A stretch of 5,112 nucleotides of DNA from Chthoniobacterales bacterium (GTDB lineage: Bacteria > Verrucomicrobiota > Verrucomicrobiia > Chthoniobacterales > UBA10450). The DNA is taken from NCBI GenBank assembly GCA_013812515.1, contig JACCTI010000052.1, forward strand, positions 1 to 5,112. The letters run 5' to 3'. The position numbers and the translations under genes are program-made. Positions 1 through 4,942 of the stretch are shown piece by piece. The notes under the pieces are model-generated. The model ran no database searches. It saw nothing but the letters and a program-made list of their open reading frames with translations, and was not told where the DNA came from. The number at the start of each line of letters is the position of its first letter. Position 1 is the first letter of the stretch.

Positions 1-128
1 GCGGAGGTGGCGGCGGCTATGGTGGTGGCGGTGGTGGATATGGCGGCGGTGGTGGCGGCTACGGCGGCGCTGGTGGCGGCGGAGGCCGTCGCGATGGCGG
101 CGGACGGAGTGGCGGCCGCGGCCGGTAA
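1..128 (+). CDS. C-terminal end of a glycine-rich (probably RRM-type RNA-binding) protein, 5' truncated
   Basis: Only the last 41 codons are present, read from base 3 to a TAA at 126-128. The visible tail is almost pure glycine in which single tyrosines recur every seventh residue (runs of five or six Gly, then Tyr, three times). It ends in an Arg/Gly segment with RRD, GRSGGR and a final GRGR. Tails of this kind are known from small bacterial proteins with one RNA-recognition motif (in cyanobacteria, Verrucomicrobiota and others), where the RRM precedes a disordered Gly/Tyr/Arg tail that helps bind RNA. That domain would lie left of the window, so the family call is inference; another Gly-rich protein is possible. 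A strong terminator starts 18 bases after the stop, so this gene ends its own transcript. Confidence 0.72.
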   Translation, partial: GGGGGYGGGGGGYGGGGGGYGGAGGGGGRRDGGGRSGGRGR

Positions 129-145
129 TCGCAACTCAGTTTAAC

Positions 146-178
146 AAAAAGCGCTTGATGGAAATCAGGCGCTTTTTT
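146..178 (+). terminator. Intrinsic (Rho-independent) terminator of the glycine-rich protein gene
   Basis: Bases 146-159 pair with 164-177 as an unbroken 14-base-pair stem (one G-U pair, T155 with G168) around the tetraloop GGAA, which is of the stable GNRA type. The stem contains GCGC in its middle. The A tract at the base pairs with six T at 173-178, which also supply the U run. The A/T symmetry means it could terminate from either side, but the only gene ending here is the + strand one. Confidence 0.93.
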
Positions 179-300
179 GTTGCTCTGACCGCCTCACGGA
201 AAAAGCCGGCCAAAGTTTTTTGCGCGCTGAACAACGCAGCCTCTGCGCGACCTGCGATATAAGTGAAACAACCAGAACCAACCCTCACAGAAACATCTTT

Positions 301-1068
301 ATGGCAGACGAACAAAATCAGCAGTCAGACAGCCCGTCATCCTCCTCTTCCGGGACCGAGAACATGCCGACGATTTCGAAGACAGAAGCGGGGGCCGCGG
401 CCGGCGCCGTAGTGGGTAGTGTCGCCGGACCAGTAGGCGCGGTGGTCGGCGGCGTCATCGGCGCGCTCGCGGGAAAAGCATCGACCAAGCCTGAAAACGT
501 TGAGAGCGCAAAACGCGCCGTAACCCAAGCTGCGGGTGCGGCGAAACGCGCCACCGGCTTGGGCTCCGGCAAATCTTCGAGCAGTGGAAGCAGCTCCGGC
601 AGCAAGTCGTCTAGCACCAGCCGGTCTTCATCGGCAAAACGCGGCAGCAGCTCGAAGTCGTCGAGTGCAAAGAAGTCATCGGGCGGCGGGAAATCATCAT
701 CGTCGCGGAGCGGCAAGTCTTCGGGCGCAAAGAAGTCTTCTGGAGGTCGCAGCAGCCAGCGTTTTGGAGTCAAGGCTTCGGGTTCGAAGAAGTCCAGCAG
801 TTCAAGCAGTCGCTCCGGCCGAGGTAAATCGAGCCGTGGAGGTTCGCGTGCCGGCGCGAAAAGCGGCGGATCGAGCAAGGGCGCATCACGCAGCGGCGGA
901 AAGAGCAGCGGTTCGCGGGGATCGAAGTCCAGCAGCCGGTCTTCCGGTGGCTCCTCGTCATCCCGTACCGGAAATTTCAGCGGCGCGAAGTCGTCATCCT
1001 CGGCCGCGGGAGCGAAAGGCGGGAGCAAATCCTCGCGGGGAAGTTCCAAGAGCCGCAGCAGTCGGTAG
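301..1068 (+). CDS. Glycine-zipper plus Ser/Lys/Arg/Gly-rich low-complexity protein, function unknown
   Basis: The protein is 255 residues from the ATG at 301. The frame stays open upstream to a TTG at 220, but the stretch 220-300 looks like leader DNA, so ATG 301 is preferred; no clear Shine-Dalgarno is visible. Residues 1-29 are polar. Residues 31-58 form a small-residue segment with Gly at nearly every fourth position (GAVVG, GPVGAVVGG, GALAG), a glycine zipper that may insert into or associate with membrane. Residues 62-88 could be a short basic helix (SAKRAV, GAAKRA). Residues 89-255 are a strongly basic, disordered tail built from KSS, SSAKKSSGG, SRSG and SSR pieces; the AKKSSGG block occurs at 123-129 and again at 143-149. 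The tail has almost no acidic or aromatic residues, which suggests nucleic-acid or cell-wall binding. I recognise no named family. The gene ends 26 bases from the 3' end of the convergent tRNA gene. Confidence 0.75.
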   Translation: MADEQNQQSDSPSSSSSGTENMPTISKTEAGAAAGAVVGSVAGPVGAVVGGVIGALAGKASTKPENVESAKRAVTQAAGAAKRATGLGSGKSSSSGSSSGSKSSSTSRSSSAKRGSSSKSSSAKKSSGGGKSSSSRSGKSSGAKKSSGGRSSQRFGVKASGSKKSSSSSSRSGRGKSSRGGSRAGAKSGGSSKGASRSGGKSSGSRGSKSSSRSSGGSSSSRTGNFSGAKSSSSAAGAKGGSKSSRGSSKSRSSR

Positions 1069-1094
1069 ATCAAATCCAGAGCGGCGGTTGCGGA

Positions 1095-1180
1095 TGGTGG
1101 GCAGGGCTGGATTCGAACCAGCGAAGGCGTAAGCCAGCGGATTTACAGTCCGCCCCGTTTGGCCACTTCGGTACCTACCC
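1095..1180 (-). tRNA. tRNA-Tyr (anticodon GUA), CCA encoded
   Basis: Read on the minus strand, the gene begins GGGTAGG at 1180. This pairs with CCTGCCC (1105-1099) as a 7-base-pair acceptor stem with one G-U pair. The T arm (1122-1106) has a 5-base-pair stem around TTCGAAT. The anticodon stem-loop reads GGACT-GTA-AATCC, with anticodon GTA at 1146-1144. A long variable arm (stem GGC/GCC) makes it a class II tRNA, as expected for bacterial tRNA-Tyr. The D-arm contains the GTGGCCAAACGG stretch usual in tRNA-Tyr. The discriminator is A at 1098, and CCA is encoded at 1097-1095. It decodes UAU and UAC. Confidence 0.97.
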
Positions 1181-1197
1181 GTCTCGGCGGGAGCGTT

Positions 1198-1226
1198 GAT
1201 ATAGGCTCGCGTCCGATCTGTCGCAA
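1198..1226 (-). promoter_or_regulatory. Sigma70-like promoter for tRNA-Tyr
   Basis: On the minus strand, TTGCGA (1226-1221) stands 17 bases from TATATC (1203-1198), so both boxes are recognisable and spacing is ideal. The expected transcription start near 1191 would leave about a 10-base leader before the mature tRNA 5' end at 1180. Assigned by consensus match and position only. Confidence 0.65.
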
Positions 1227-1244
1227 CCGGATTTCAGGTGTAGA

Positions 1245-1263
1245 GGCGCTTGTGACAAGCGCC
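1245..1263. repeat. Perfect 8-base-pair hairpin upstream of the tRNA-Tyr promoter
   Basis: GGCGCTTG (1245-1252) and CAAGCGCC (1256-1263) are exact complements around a 3-base loop TGA. It lies about 20 bases upstream of the tRNA -35 box. It could block read-through from the bioB side or be a dispersed REP-like element; no U tract accompanies it. Confidence 0.6.
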
Positions 1264-1562
1264 CTGGCGCAAAGGTTTCGCACGTCACGCGATTACCCCT
1301 TGCGCCCTCGATTCGTTCCATCCGGAGAACAACGTGTAAGCTTAAGCTGCAGAGGCAGCCGTGCCGGCTGTTTAGCCCCTTGGAGCGCAGGCGATACGCT
1401 GGATACGCCTGCCGCTACAGCTTCTTCGCGTCCTGCTTGTTGCCGTAACTCCCACGCCGGCGCAGCGCCTCGTCCGAATGGGGAATTGCTCAGAGGGGCG
1501 TCGCACCCGAGTTGGGGCGCTTCAGCATCGACGGGATTCGCGAGTAAGCCACAGACACCTTG

Positions 1563-1578
1563 CGAAGCCGGAGCTTCG
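1563..1578 (-). terminator. Hairpin just after bioB, possible weak terminator
   Basis: On the minus strand this CGAAGC/GCTTCG stem with loop TCCG begins 8 bases after the bioB TGA stop. A G-U pair can extend it. Position suits transcript termination or 3'-end protection, but no T run follows, so an intrinsic terminator is not proven. Confidence 0.35.
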
Positions 1579-1586
1579 TTCCAGCG

Positions 1587-2567
1587 TCAGGGAGCTGCCG
1601 TTAGGCCACGGGATTCTGAAGGCGAGCCTCGTGCAAACATCTCCGTGTCCAATCCAAGTTCCCGCAAGAGCTGCACGTCTCGATCGGCCGAGGGATTCTC
1701 CGCGGTGAGCAGTTTGTCGCCAAAGAAGATGCTGTTGGCGCCTGCGAAGAAACAGAGCGCCTGACCTTCGCGCGTGATGCGCGTGCGACCGGCGGCGAGG
1801 CGGACGCGGGCGATCGGTAGAGCGAGACGCGTCACGGCAATCAGGCGGACGAGTTCGAAGATGTCGACCGGCGGCTGCTCGGCGAGCGGGGTGCCGGGCA
1901 TGGCCATAAGGCAGTTGATAGGCACGCTTTCCGGCGGCGGATCGAAGTTGCTCAAGACCTCGAGCATGCGAAGTCGATCGTCTTCCGATTCACCCATCCC
2001 GATGATGCCGCCGCAACATACAGACATCCCGCTCTCCTGCACGGCGGCGATGGTGTTGAGGCGATCCGCGAAAGTGTGTGTGCTGACAATCTCGGGATAA
2101 AATTCCGGCGACGTATCGATGTTGTGGTTGTAGGCGGTAACGCCGGCTGCGCGGAGTTTGCGCGCTTCCACCGCGCCGATTTGCCCGAGCGTAACGCACA
2201 CTTCCATCCCGAGCTGGCCTACTTCGCGGACCGTCTCGAGCACTTGCTCGAACTTCGGTGTGCCATCGCGCACGCCGCGCCAGGCCGCGCCCATGCAGAA
2301 ACGCGTTGCGCCCTGAGCGCGCGCGCGGTGCGCGGCCGAAAGGATGTCATCGATCGGGAGAAGGTCTTCGCGTTCCACGCCGGTGGAGTAATGCGCACTT
2401 TGCGCGCAATAGCTGCAATCCTCGCTGCACCCGCCTGTTTTGATGCTGAGCAAGCTGCACCGTTGCACGTGCTCGCCGCGCCAATGCTCCAGATGCACTT
2501 GCCGGCTTTGCGAGATCAGCTCGAAGAGCGGCTGATGATAGAGCGCGGAGAGTGCTGGCAACTCCAT
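1587..2567 (-). CDS. bioB: Biotin synthase (radical SAM)
   Basis: BioB inserts sulfur into dethiobiotin to make biotin, the last step of the pathway, using S-adenosylmethionine radicals and two Fe-S clusters. The 326-residue protein has the radical-SAM motif GGCSEDCSYC with Cys47, Cys51 and Cys54 for the 4Fe-4S cluster. It also has YNHNIDTS at 146-153. The ligands of the second, sacrificial 2Fe-2S cluster appear present: Cys91, Cys124, Cys184 and Arg256 in RLAAGR, matching E. coli Cys97, Cys128, Cys188 and Arg260. The length is close to the family's (E. coli 346). ATG 2567 is the only reasonable start: the family-typical N-terminus follows it and no earlier in-frame start is seen. No Shine-Dalgarno is visible because a heptad repeat fills the leader up to the start codon. 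No bioF, bioA or bioD lies nearby, so the gene appears to stand alone. Confidence 0.97.
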   Translation of the reverse strand: MELPALSALYHQPLFELISQSRQVHLEHWRGEHVQRCSLLSIKTGGCSEDCSYCAQSAHYSTGVEREDLLPIDDILSAAHRARAQGATRFCMGAAWRGVRDGTPKFEQVLETVREVGQLGMEVCVTLGQIGAVEARKLRAAGVTAYNHNIDTSPEFYPEIVSTHTFADRLNTIAAVQESGMSVCCGGIIGMGESEDDRLRMLEVLSNFDPPPESVPINCLMAMPGTPLAEQPPVDIFELVRLIAVTRLALPIARVRLAAGRTRITREGQALCFFAGANSIFFGDKLLTAENPSADRDVQLLRELGLDTEMFARGSPSESRGLTAAP

Positions 2568-2606
2568 GAACGCCCAACGTTCAACGTCCAGCGTTCAACG
2601 TCCAAC
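2565..2606 (-). repeat. Six tandem heptads (GTTGRAC-like) ending on the bioB start codon
   Basis: Reading the minus strand from 2606 down to 2565, the DNA divides exactly into six 7-base units of consensus GTTGRAC. Units two and four are GTTGAAC, one is GTTGGAC, three is GCTGGAC, five is GTTGGGC. The sixth, GTTCATG, supplies the bioB ATG as its last three bases. The array replaces the place where a ribosome binding site would be expected. Confidence 0.85.
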
Positions 2607-2719
2607 TGAAAGAAACTGGTAGTCACGCCGCGCTGTGTCGCGTCATCAGGAGATGTTAACCGCGACGCACCTGTCGCGTGTTTCTTTTCTATCGGCGACA
2701 AGAGTGTCGCCGCTCCGTC
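2607..2719. other. Central spacer between the bioB leader array and the secreted-protein gene, with three hairpins
   Basis: No gene is visible here. Three compact inverted repeats occur: CGCG/CGCG around loop CTGTGT (2629-2642), CGCGAC/GTCGCG around a 6-base loop (2661-2678), and CGGCGACA/TGTCGCCG around loop AGAG (2693-2712). The last lies about 40 bases downstream of the secreted-protein gene on its strand and could end that transcript, but it is not followed by a T run. The bioB promoter should be somewhere here; I see no convincing -35/-10 pair. Confidence 0.55.
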
Positions 2720-2754
2720 AATCAGCAATCAAAAATCGGCAATCGAAAATCCTA
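2720..2754 (-). repeat. Five tandem heptads (AATCNNN on +) beginning at a stop codon
   Basis: On the + strand bases 2720-2754 divide into five 7-base units all beginning AATC: AATCAGC, AATCAAA, AATCGGC, AATCGAA and AATCCTA. The last three bases (CTA, 2752-2754) are the reverse complement of the TAG stop of the minus-strand secreted-protein gene, so the array starts exactly at the end of that reading frame. Confidence 0.8.
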
Positions 2755-3450
2755 ATACGCCCACTTGCCGCCAGGCGTGGAAATAATCGGCAGCTCGTCG
2801 GTCATGAACTGCGTTTTGCCGACCACGCCCCACATCCGATTGCCCACTGATTGCCGCCATTTCTGCGACATCATTTCGCCGGTGTGGCAACCCCAGCTGC
2901 GAATCTGTGCGTCCTTCGTGAAGGCAACGCGACTGATCCCGCCGAGTTGACTTTGGTGCAGGAACGATTTCGAGGCGCTGTCCACATTGCTGCTGTAGTC
3001 GAACATGAAACAAGCCTTGTTCGAATGGCCGAAGTATTCGAGGAACGCAACCTTCACCTGGTCGCGCGGCTGGCCATAGTTGAGATAGTTCACGATCTCG
3101 TCGCCGTTCCGGAACCAGACGAGGTTCAGGCCGAACTTGTCGCGCACGGAATCGATGAAGCCGATCAGGTCCATCTTCTCCTGCGCGCCGCGGTCGATGT
3201 AGCCTTGCTTATAAACTAGCCAGGTGATCTTCGCGTTCGGGCCAAACTTTTCGCGGAGCTGCTCGGTTCGAATGCGCCCGGCGCGCACAAAATTCGCCCA
3301 CCAATGATCGTGCGGCTGCACCTTGTATTTCTCCCATTGCATCAAGGAGGGGCCGCCCACGAGAATGACATGCTCAGGAGTTACCTGGGCCTGCGCTGGC
3401 GCAATGGCGACGCAGATCAGGAGAAGTGGAAGAAGAAGGCTTTTTTTCAC
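2752..3450 (-). CDS. Small secreted protein, family unknown, possible caspase-like (clan CD) His/Cys pair
   Basis: From GTG 3450 the product is 232 residues. It starts with a classic Sec signal peptide: MKKS, a hydrophobic run of Leu/Ile/Val/Ala, then AQA with cleavage expected after residue 21. The Cys at 13 lacks a proper lipobox. The frame continues upstream to a TTG at 3495, but that would bury the signal peptide behind 15 residues, so GTG 3450 is chosen; no Shine-Dalgarno is visible. The mature part alternates strand-like segments (HVILVGG, KITWLVY, LNLVWF, VKVAFLEYFGH, AQIRSWGCH) with helices. His142 in EYFGHSN and Cys188 in SWGCHTGE, each at the end of a hydrophobic strand and 46 residues apart, resemble the catalytic arrangement of caspase/CHAT-type cysteine peptidases. 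This is pattern inference; I do not recognise a named family, and the activity is unproven. Confidence 0.85.
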   Translation of the reverse strand: MKKSLLLPLLLICVAIAPAQAQVTPEHVILVGGPSLMQWEKYKVQPHDHWWANFVRAGRIRTEQLREKFGPNAKITWLVYKQGYIDRGAQEKMDLIGFIDSVRDKFGLNLVWFRNGDEIVNYLNYGQPRDQVKVAFLEYFGHSNKACFMFDYSSNVDSASKSFLHQSQLGGISRVAFTKDAQIRSWGCHTGEMMSQKWRQSVGNRMWGVVGKTQFMTDELPIISTPGGKWAY

Positions 3451-3467
3451 AGGTAGAATAGGAGCAG

Positions 3468-3495
3468 TATTTATGCGGAGAGGGAATTTTCGCAA
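3468..3495 (-). promoter_or_regulatory. Weak promoter candidate for the secreted-protein gene
   Basis: On the minus strand TTGCGA (3495-3490), the same -35 hexamer seen before tRNA-Tyr, is followed after 16 bases by the A/T-rich TAAATA (3473-3468). The -10 match is poor (three of six). If used, the leader before GTG 3450 would be only about 10 bases, in keeping with the missing ribosome binding site. Confidence 0.3.
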
Positions 3496-3497
3496 GT

Positions 3498-3568
3498 GTT
3501 GTCGCCGGGGCGCTATCCCCGGCGGCGCTGAAGTTGTTGCCGGGGGCGCTGACCCCGGCAGCGCTGAT
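3498..3568. repeat. Two tandem copies of a 35-36-base GC-rich hairpin element
   Basis: Copy one (3498-3532) and copy two (3533-3568) are direct repeats that differ at a few positions and one indel. Each starts GTTGT, contains a GCCGGGG/CCCCGGC stem with a short loop based on CGCT, and ends in GCGCTGA. They lie between lysA and the secreted-protein gene, just upstream of the latter. A shortened CCGGC remnant may follow at 3569-3587. Confidence 0.75.
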
Positions 3569-3628
3569 CCGGCAGTAATCGACCGGCGCTTGCTAAATAG
3601 GTCTGCGCGAGCCGATCACCGCCCGCGG

Positions 3629-3952
3629 CTACAACTCTCCGCGCACCAAATCTTCGTAGGTTTGTCTCTCGCGGACGAGCGTAAAGCGATGGCCCCGCAC
3701 CAAGACCTCCGCAGGCAACGGGCGTGAGTTGTAATTCGAAGCCATGACGAAGCCGTAAGCGCCGGCGCTCATGATCGCGACGAGATCGCCCTCCTTCATC
3801 TCAGGCAGCGCGCGATCCTGCGCAAAGAAATCGCCGCTTTCGCACACCGGACCGACCACATCGACTGGCCTGCGCGTGGCGCTCGGCGACTCATGCACCG
3901 GCACAATTTCATGATAGCTCTGGTAGAGCGCCGGCCGGATCAGGTCGTTCAT
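3629..3952 (-). CDS. lysA: Diaminopimelate decarboxylase, C-terminal part (split by frameshift)
   Basis: This 107-residue frame carries the end of LysA, the PLP enzyme that decarboxylates meso-diaminopimelate to L-lysine. Family motifs are intact: MNDLIRPALY at 1-10, the PVCESGD motif with the active-site Cys at 37, and AYGFVMASNYNSRP at 65-78 with the Tyr that contacts PLP. The C-terminal sequence TYEDLVRGEL is usual for the family. In normal LysA the residues before MNDL are (V)DAG. Here DAG is also encoded, in this frame, just upstream of the ATG at 3952, showing that this is a continuation of the upstream frame and not a native start. The ATG overlaps the upstream TGA as ATGA, so coupled re-initiation is conceivable. 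Alone it lacks the PLP lysine and could act only with the other part. Confidence 0.9.
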   Translation of the reverse strand: MNDLIRPALYQSYHEIVPVHESPSATRRPVDVVGPVCESGDFFAQDRALPEMKEGDLVAIMSAGAYGFVMASNYNSRPLPAEVLVRGHRFTLVRERQTYEDLVRGEL

Positions 3953-3966
3953 ACCGGCGTCCCGAT
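3949..3966 (-). other. Frameshift point and ATGA overlap in lysA
   Basis: On the minus strand the sequence reads ATC-GG-GAC-GCC-GGT-ATG-A. The conserved protein I-V-D-A-G-M needs ATC-GTG-GAC, so one base is missing between 3963 and 3962. The upstream frame then ends at TGA 3951-3949, which overlaps ATG 3952-3950. No slippery heptamer of the X-XXY-YYZ type is present. Confidence 0.88.
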
Positions 3967-4905
3967 GGTGAAAATCTTCTGCTCCGCCTCTTTCACGTAG
4001 CGCACCCGCGTCAGGAGCACCCCGGCGTTGCCCACCAGAAAACGGCCGGGCTCGAGCAGGATCCGCAGGCGCAGTGCGCGCAACGGCGCAACGATCGCGC
4101 CGGCGTATTCGTCGATCGTGAGCGGATGCTGGTGAACACGCCACCAGTCGGGCTGCCCACTCGCGAAGGAGGATCGATACACGATGCCCATCCCTCCACC
4201 GATGCTGACGAACTCGATCGCATGGCGTTCCTTCAGCTCGAGGACGAGCGGCGTGATCTTCGCGATCGCGGCGGCGAAAGGTTTAGCCTCTGTAATTTGC
4301 GAGCCGATGTGCATTTGCAGGCCACAAATGCGGACATTCGACATCGCGGCGGCGCTTTCGTAAACGGATGCGATCCGTTCCAGTCCGATGCCGAACTTGT
4401 TCTCGCCGCGACCAGTCGAGACGTACTTGTGCGTGGCCGCGTCGATGTCCGGATTGACGCGCAACGCGATCGGCGCCCGCACCTTTTTCGTGCGAGCGAT
4501 GCGGTTGATGTAATCGAGCTCCGCCTCGCTCTCGACGTTGAAACAAAAGACGCGCTGCTCTAGTGCATACTCGATTTCTTCGCTGGACTTCCCTACCCCC
4601 GCAAAAGTGCAGCGCGCCGGATGGCCGCCGGCCGCGATGACGCGGAAGAGCTCGCCACCCGAAACGATATCGAACCCGGCGCCCTGCTCATGCAGGAGCC
4701 GCAGGATGGCGCGATTCGAGTTCGCCTTCACTGCATAACAGATCAGGTGAGAGAGCTCGCCTAACGATTCGTCAAGACGGCGGTAGTGATCGAGGATCGT
4801 GCCCGCGCTGTAGACATAGAGCGGCGTGCCGAACTTGTCCGCGACCGTCTCGAGATTCGCGTCCTCGCAATGCAGCAAGCCGTCGCGGTATCGAAATGAG
4901 TGCAA
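3949..4905 (-). CDS. lysA: Diaminopimelate decarboxylase, N-terminal PLP-barrel part (split by frameshift)
   Basis: From TTG 4905 this frame gives 318 residues covering the alanine-racemase-like TIM barrel of LysA. Visible landmarks are the PLP lysine Lys60 in YAVKAN, VSGGEL at 81-86, His199 in MHIGSQ, the phosphate-binding GGGMGI at 236-241, and EPGR at 285-288. It then reads KIFTI and leaves the family pattern (GTPV, stop) where VDAGMNDL is expected. Adding one base would join it to the downstream frame as a 425-residue enzyme of normal length. Start: LysA homologues begin about at MHSFRYRDG, and the TTG coding residue one of that motif fits. The frame is open up to ATG 5100, but the extra 65 residues coincide with hairpin-rich repeat DNA and are not LysA-like. 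No Shine-Dalgarno precedes the TTG. Confidence 0.9.
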   Translation of the reverse strand: MHSFRYRDGLLHCEDANLETVADKFGTPLYVYSAGTILDHYRRLDESLGELSHLICYAVKANSNRAILRLLHEQGAGFDIVSGGELFRVIAAGGHPARCTFAGVGKSSEEIEYALEQRVFCFNVESEAELDYINRIARTKKVRAPIALRVNPDIDAATHKYVSTGRGENKFGIGLERIASVYESAAAMSNVRICGLQMHIGSQITEAKPFAAAIAKITPLVLELKERHAIEFVSIGGGMGIVYRSSFASGQPDWWRVHQHPLTIDEYAGAIVAPLRALRLRILLEPGRFLVGNAGVLLTRVRYVKEAEQKIFTIGTPV

Positions 4906-4906
4906 G

Positions 4907-4942
4907 CCGGAATGTTCAACGCCGTGGCGCACAACGTCCAAC
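4907..4942 (-). repeat. Decayed GTTGRAC heptad array before the proposed lysA start
   Basis: On the minus strand GTTGGAC (4942-4936) is followed by GTTGTGC (4935-4929), an unrelated 8 bases, GTTGAAC (4920-4914), and a degenerate unit ending one base before the TTG start codon. The first and fourth units are identical to units in the bioB leader array. Confidence 0.6.

Larger units (their letters stand above)
1181..1586. other. Gene-poor spacer between bioB and tRNA-Tyr holding several short hairpins
   Basis: About 400 bases without a convincing gene; the long + frame open here runs through the tRNA and into the bioB antisense and is not protein-like. Besides the tRNA promoter it holds three hairpins. 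The first is GGCGCTTG/CAAGCGCC with loop TGA (1245-1263). The second is GCAGGCG/CGCCTGC with a 12-base loop (1387-1412). The third is CGAAGC/GCTTCG with loop CGGA (1563-1578). There is also a weaker CAGCC/GGCTG hairpin and a 10-base palindrome AGCTTAAGCT (1339-1348). None is followed by a T run on either strand, so they resemble dispersed palindromic repeats more than textbook terminators. Confidence 0.6.

Noticed and set aside
220..300. TTG start at 220 for the Ser/Gly-rich protein
   Set aside because: The stretch contains a small CGCAG/CTGCG hairpin and a possible TATAAG -10 box at 258-263, so it reads as leader or promoter DNA. ATG 301 is the more natural start.
318..1073. Long minus-strand open frame (251 codons) opposite the Ser/Gly-rich gene
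   Set aside because: It mirrors the repetitive codons of the + strand gene, giving a Leu/Pro/Asp/Arg-rich product without domain-like pattern, and its start is unsupported. The + frame has a plausible ATG and a coherent zipper-plus-tail architecture.
1159..1764. Plus-strand open frame of 201 codons
   Set aside because: It begins inside the tRNA-Tyr gene, crosses hairpin-rich spacer and ends antisense to bioB. The composition looks random.
2076..2609. Plus-strand open frame of 177 codons
   Set aside because: It is antisense to a convincing bioB with all cluster ligands, and its end runs through the heptad repeat.
3498..3568. CRISPR array
   Set aside because: There are only two directly abutting units without spacers between them, each a hairpin, and no cas gene is in view.
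3949..3966. Programmed -1 ribosomal frameshift in lysA
   Set aside because: No slippery heptamer precedes the break, LysA is not known to use frameshifting, and a -1 shift would place Arg where the family has Val. A missing base explains the data more simply.
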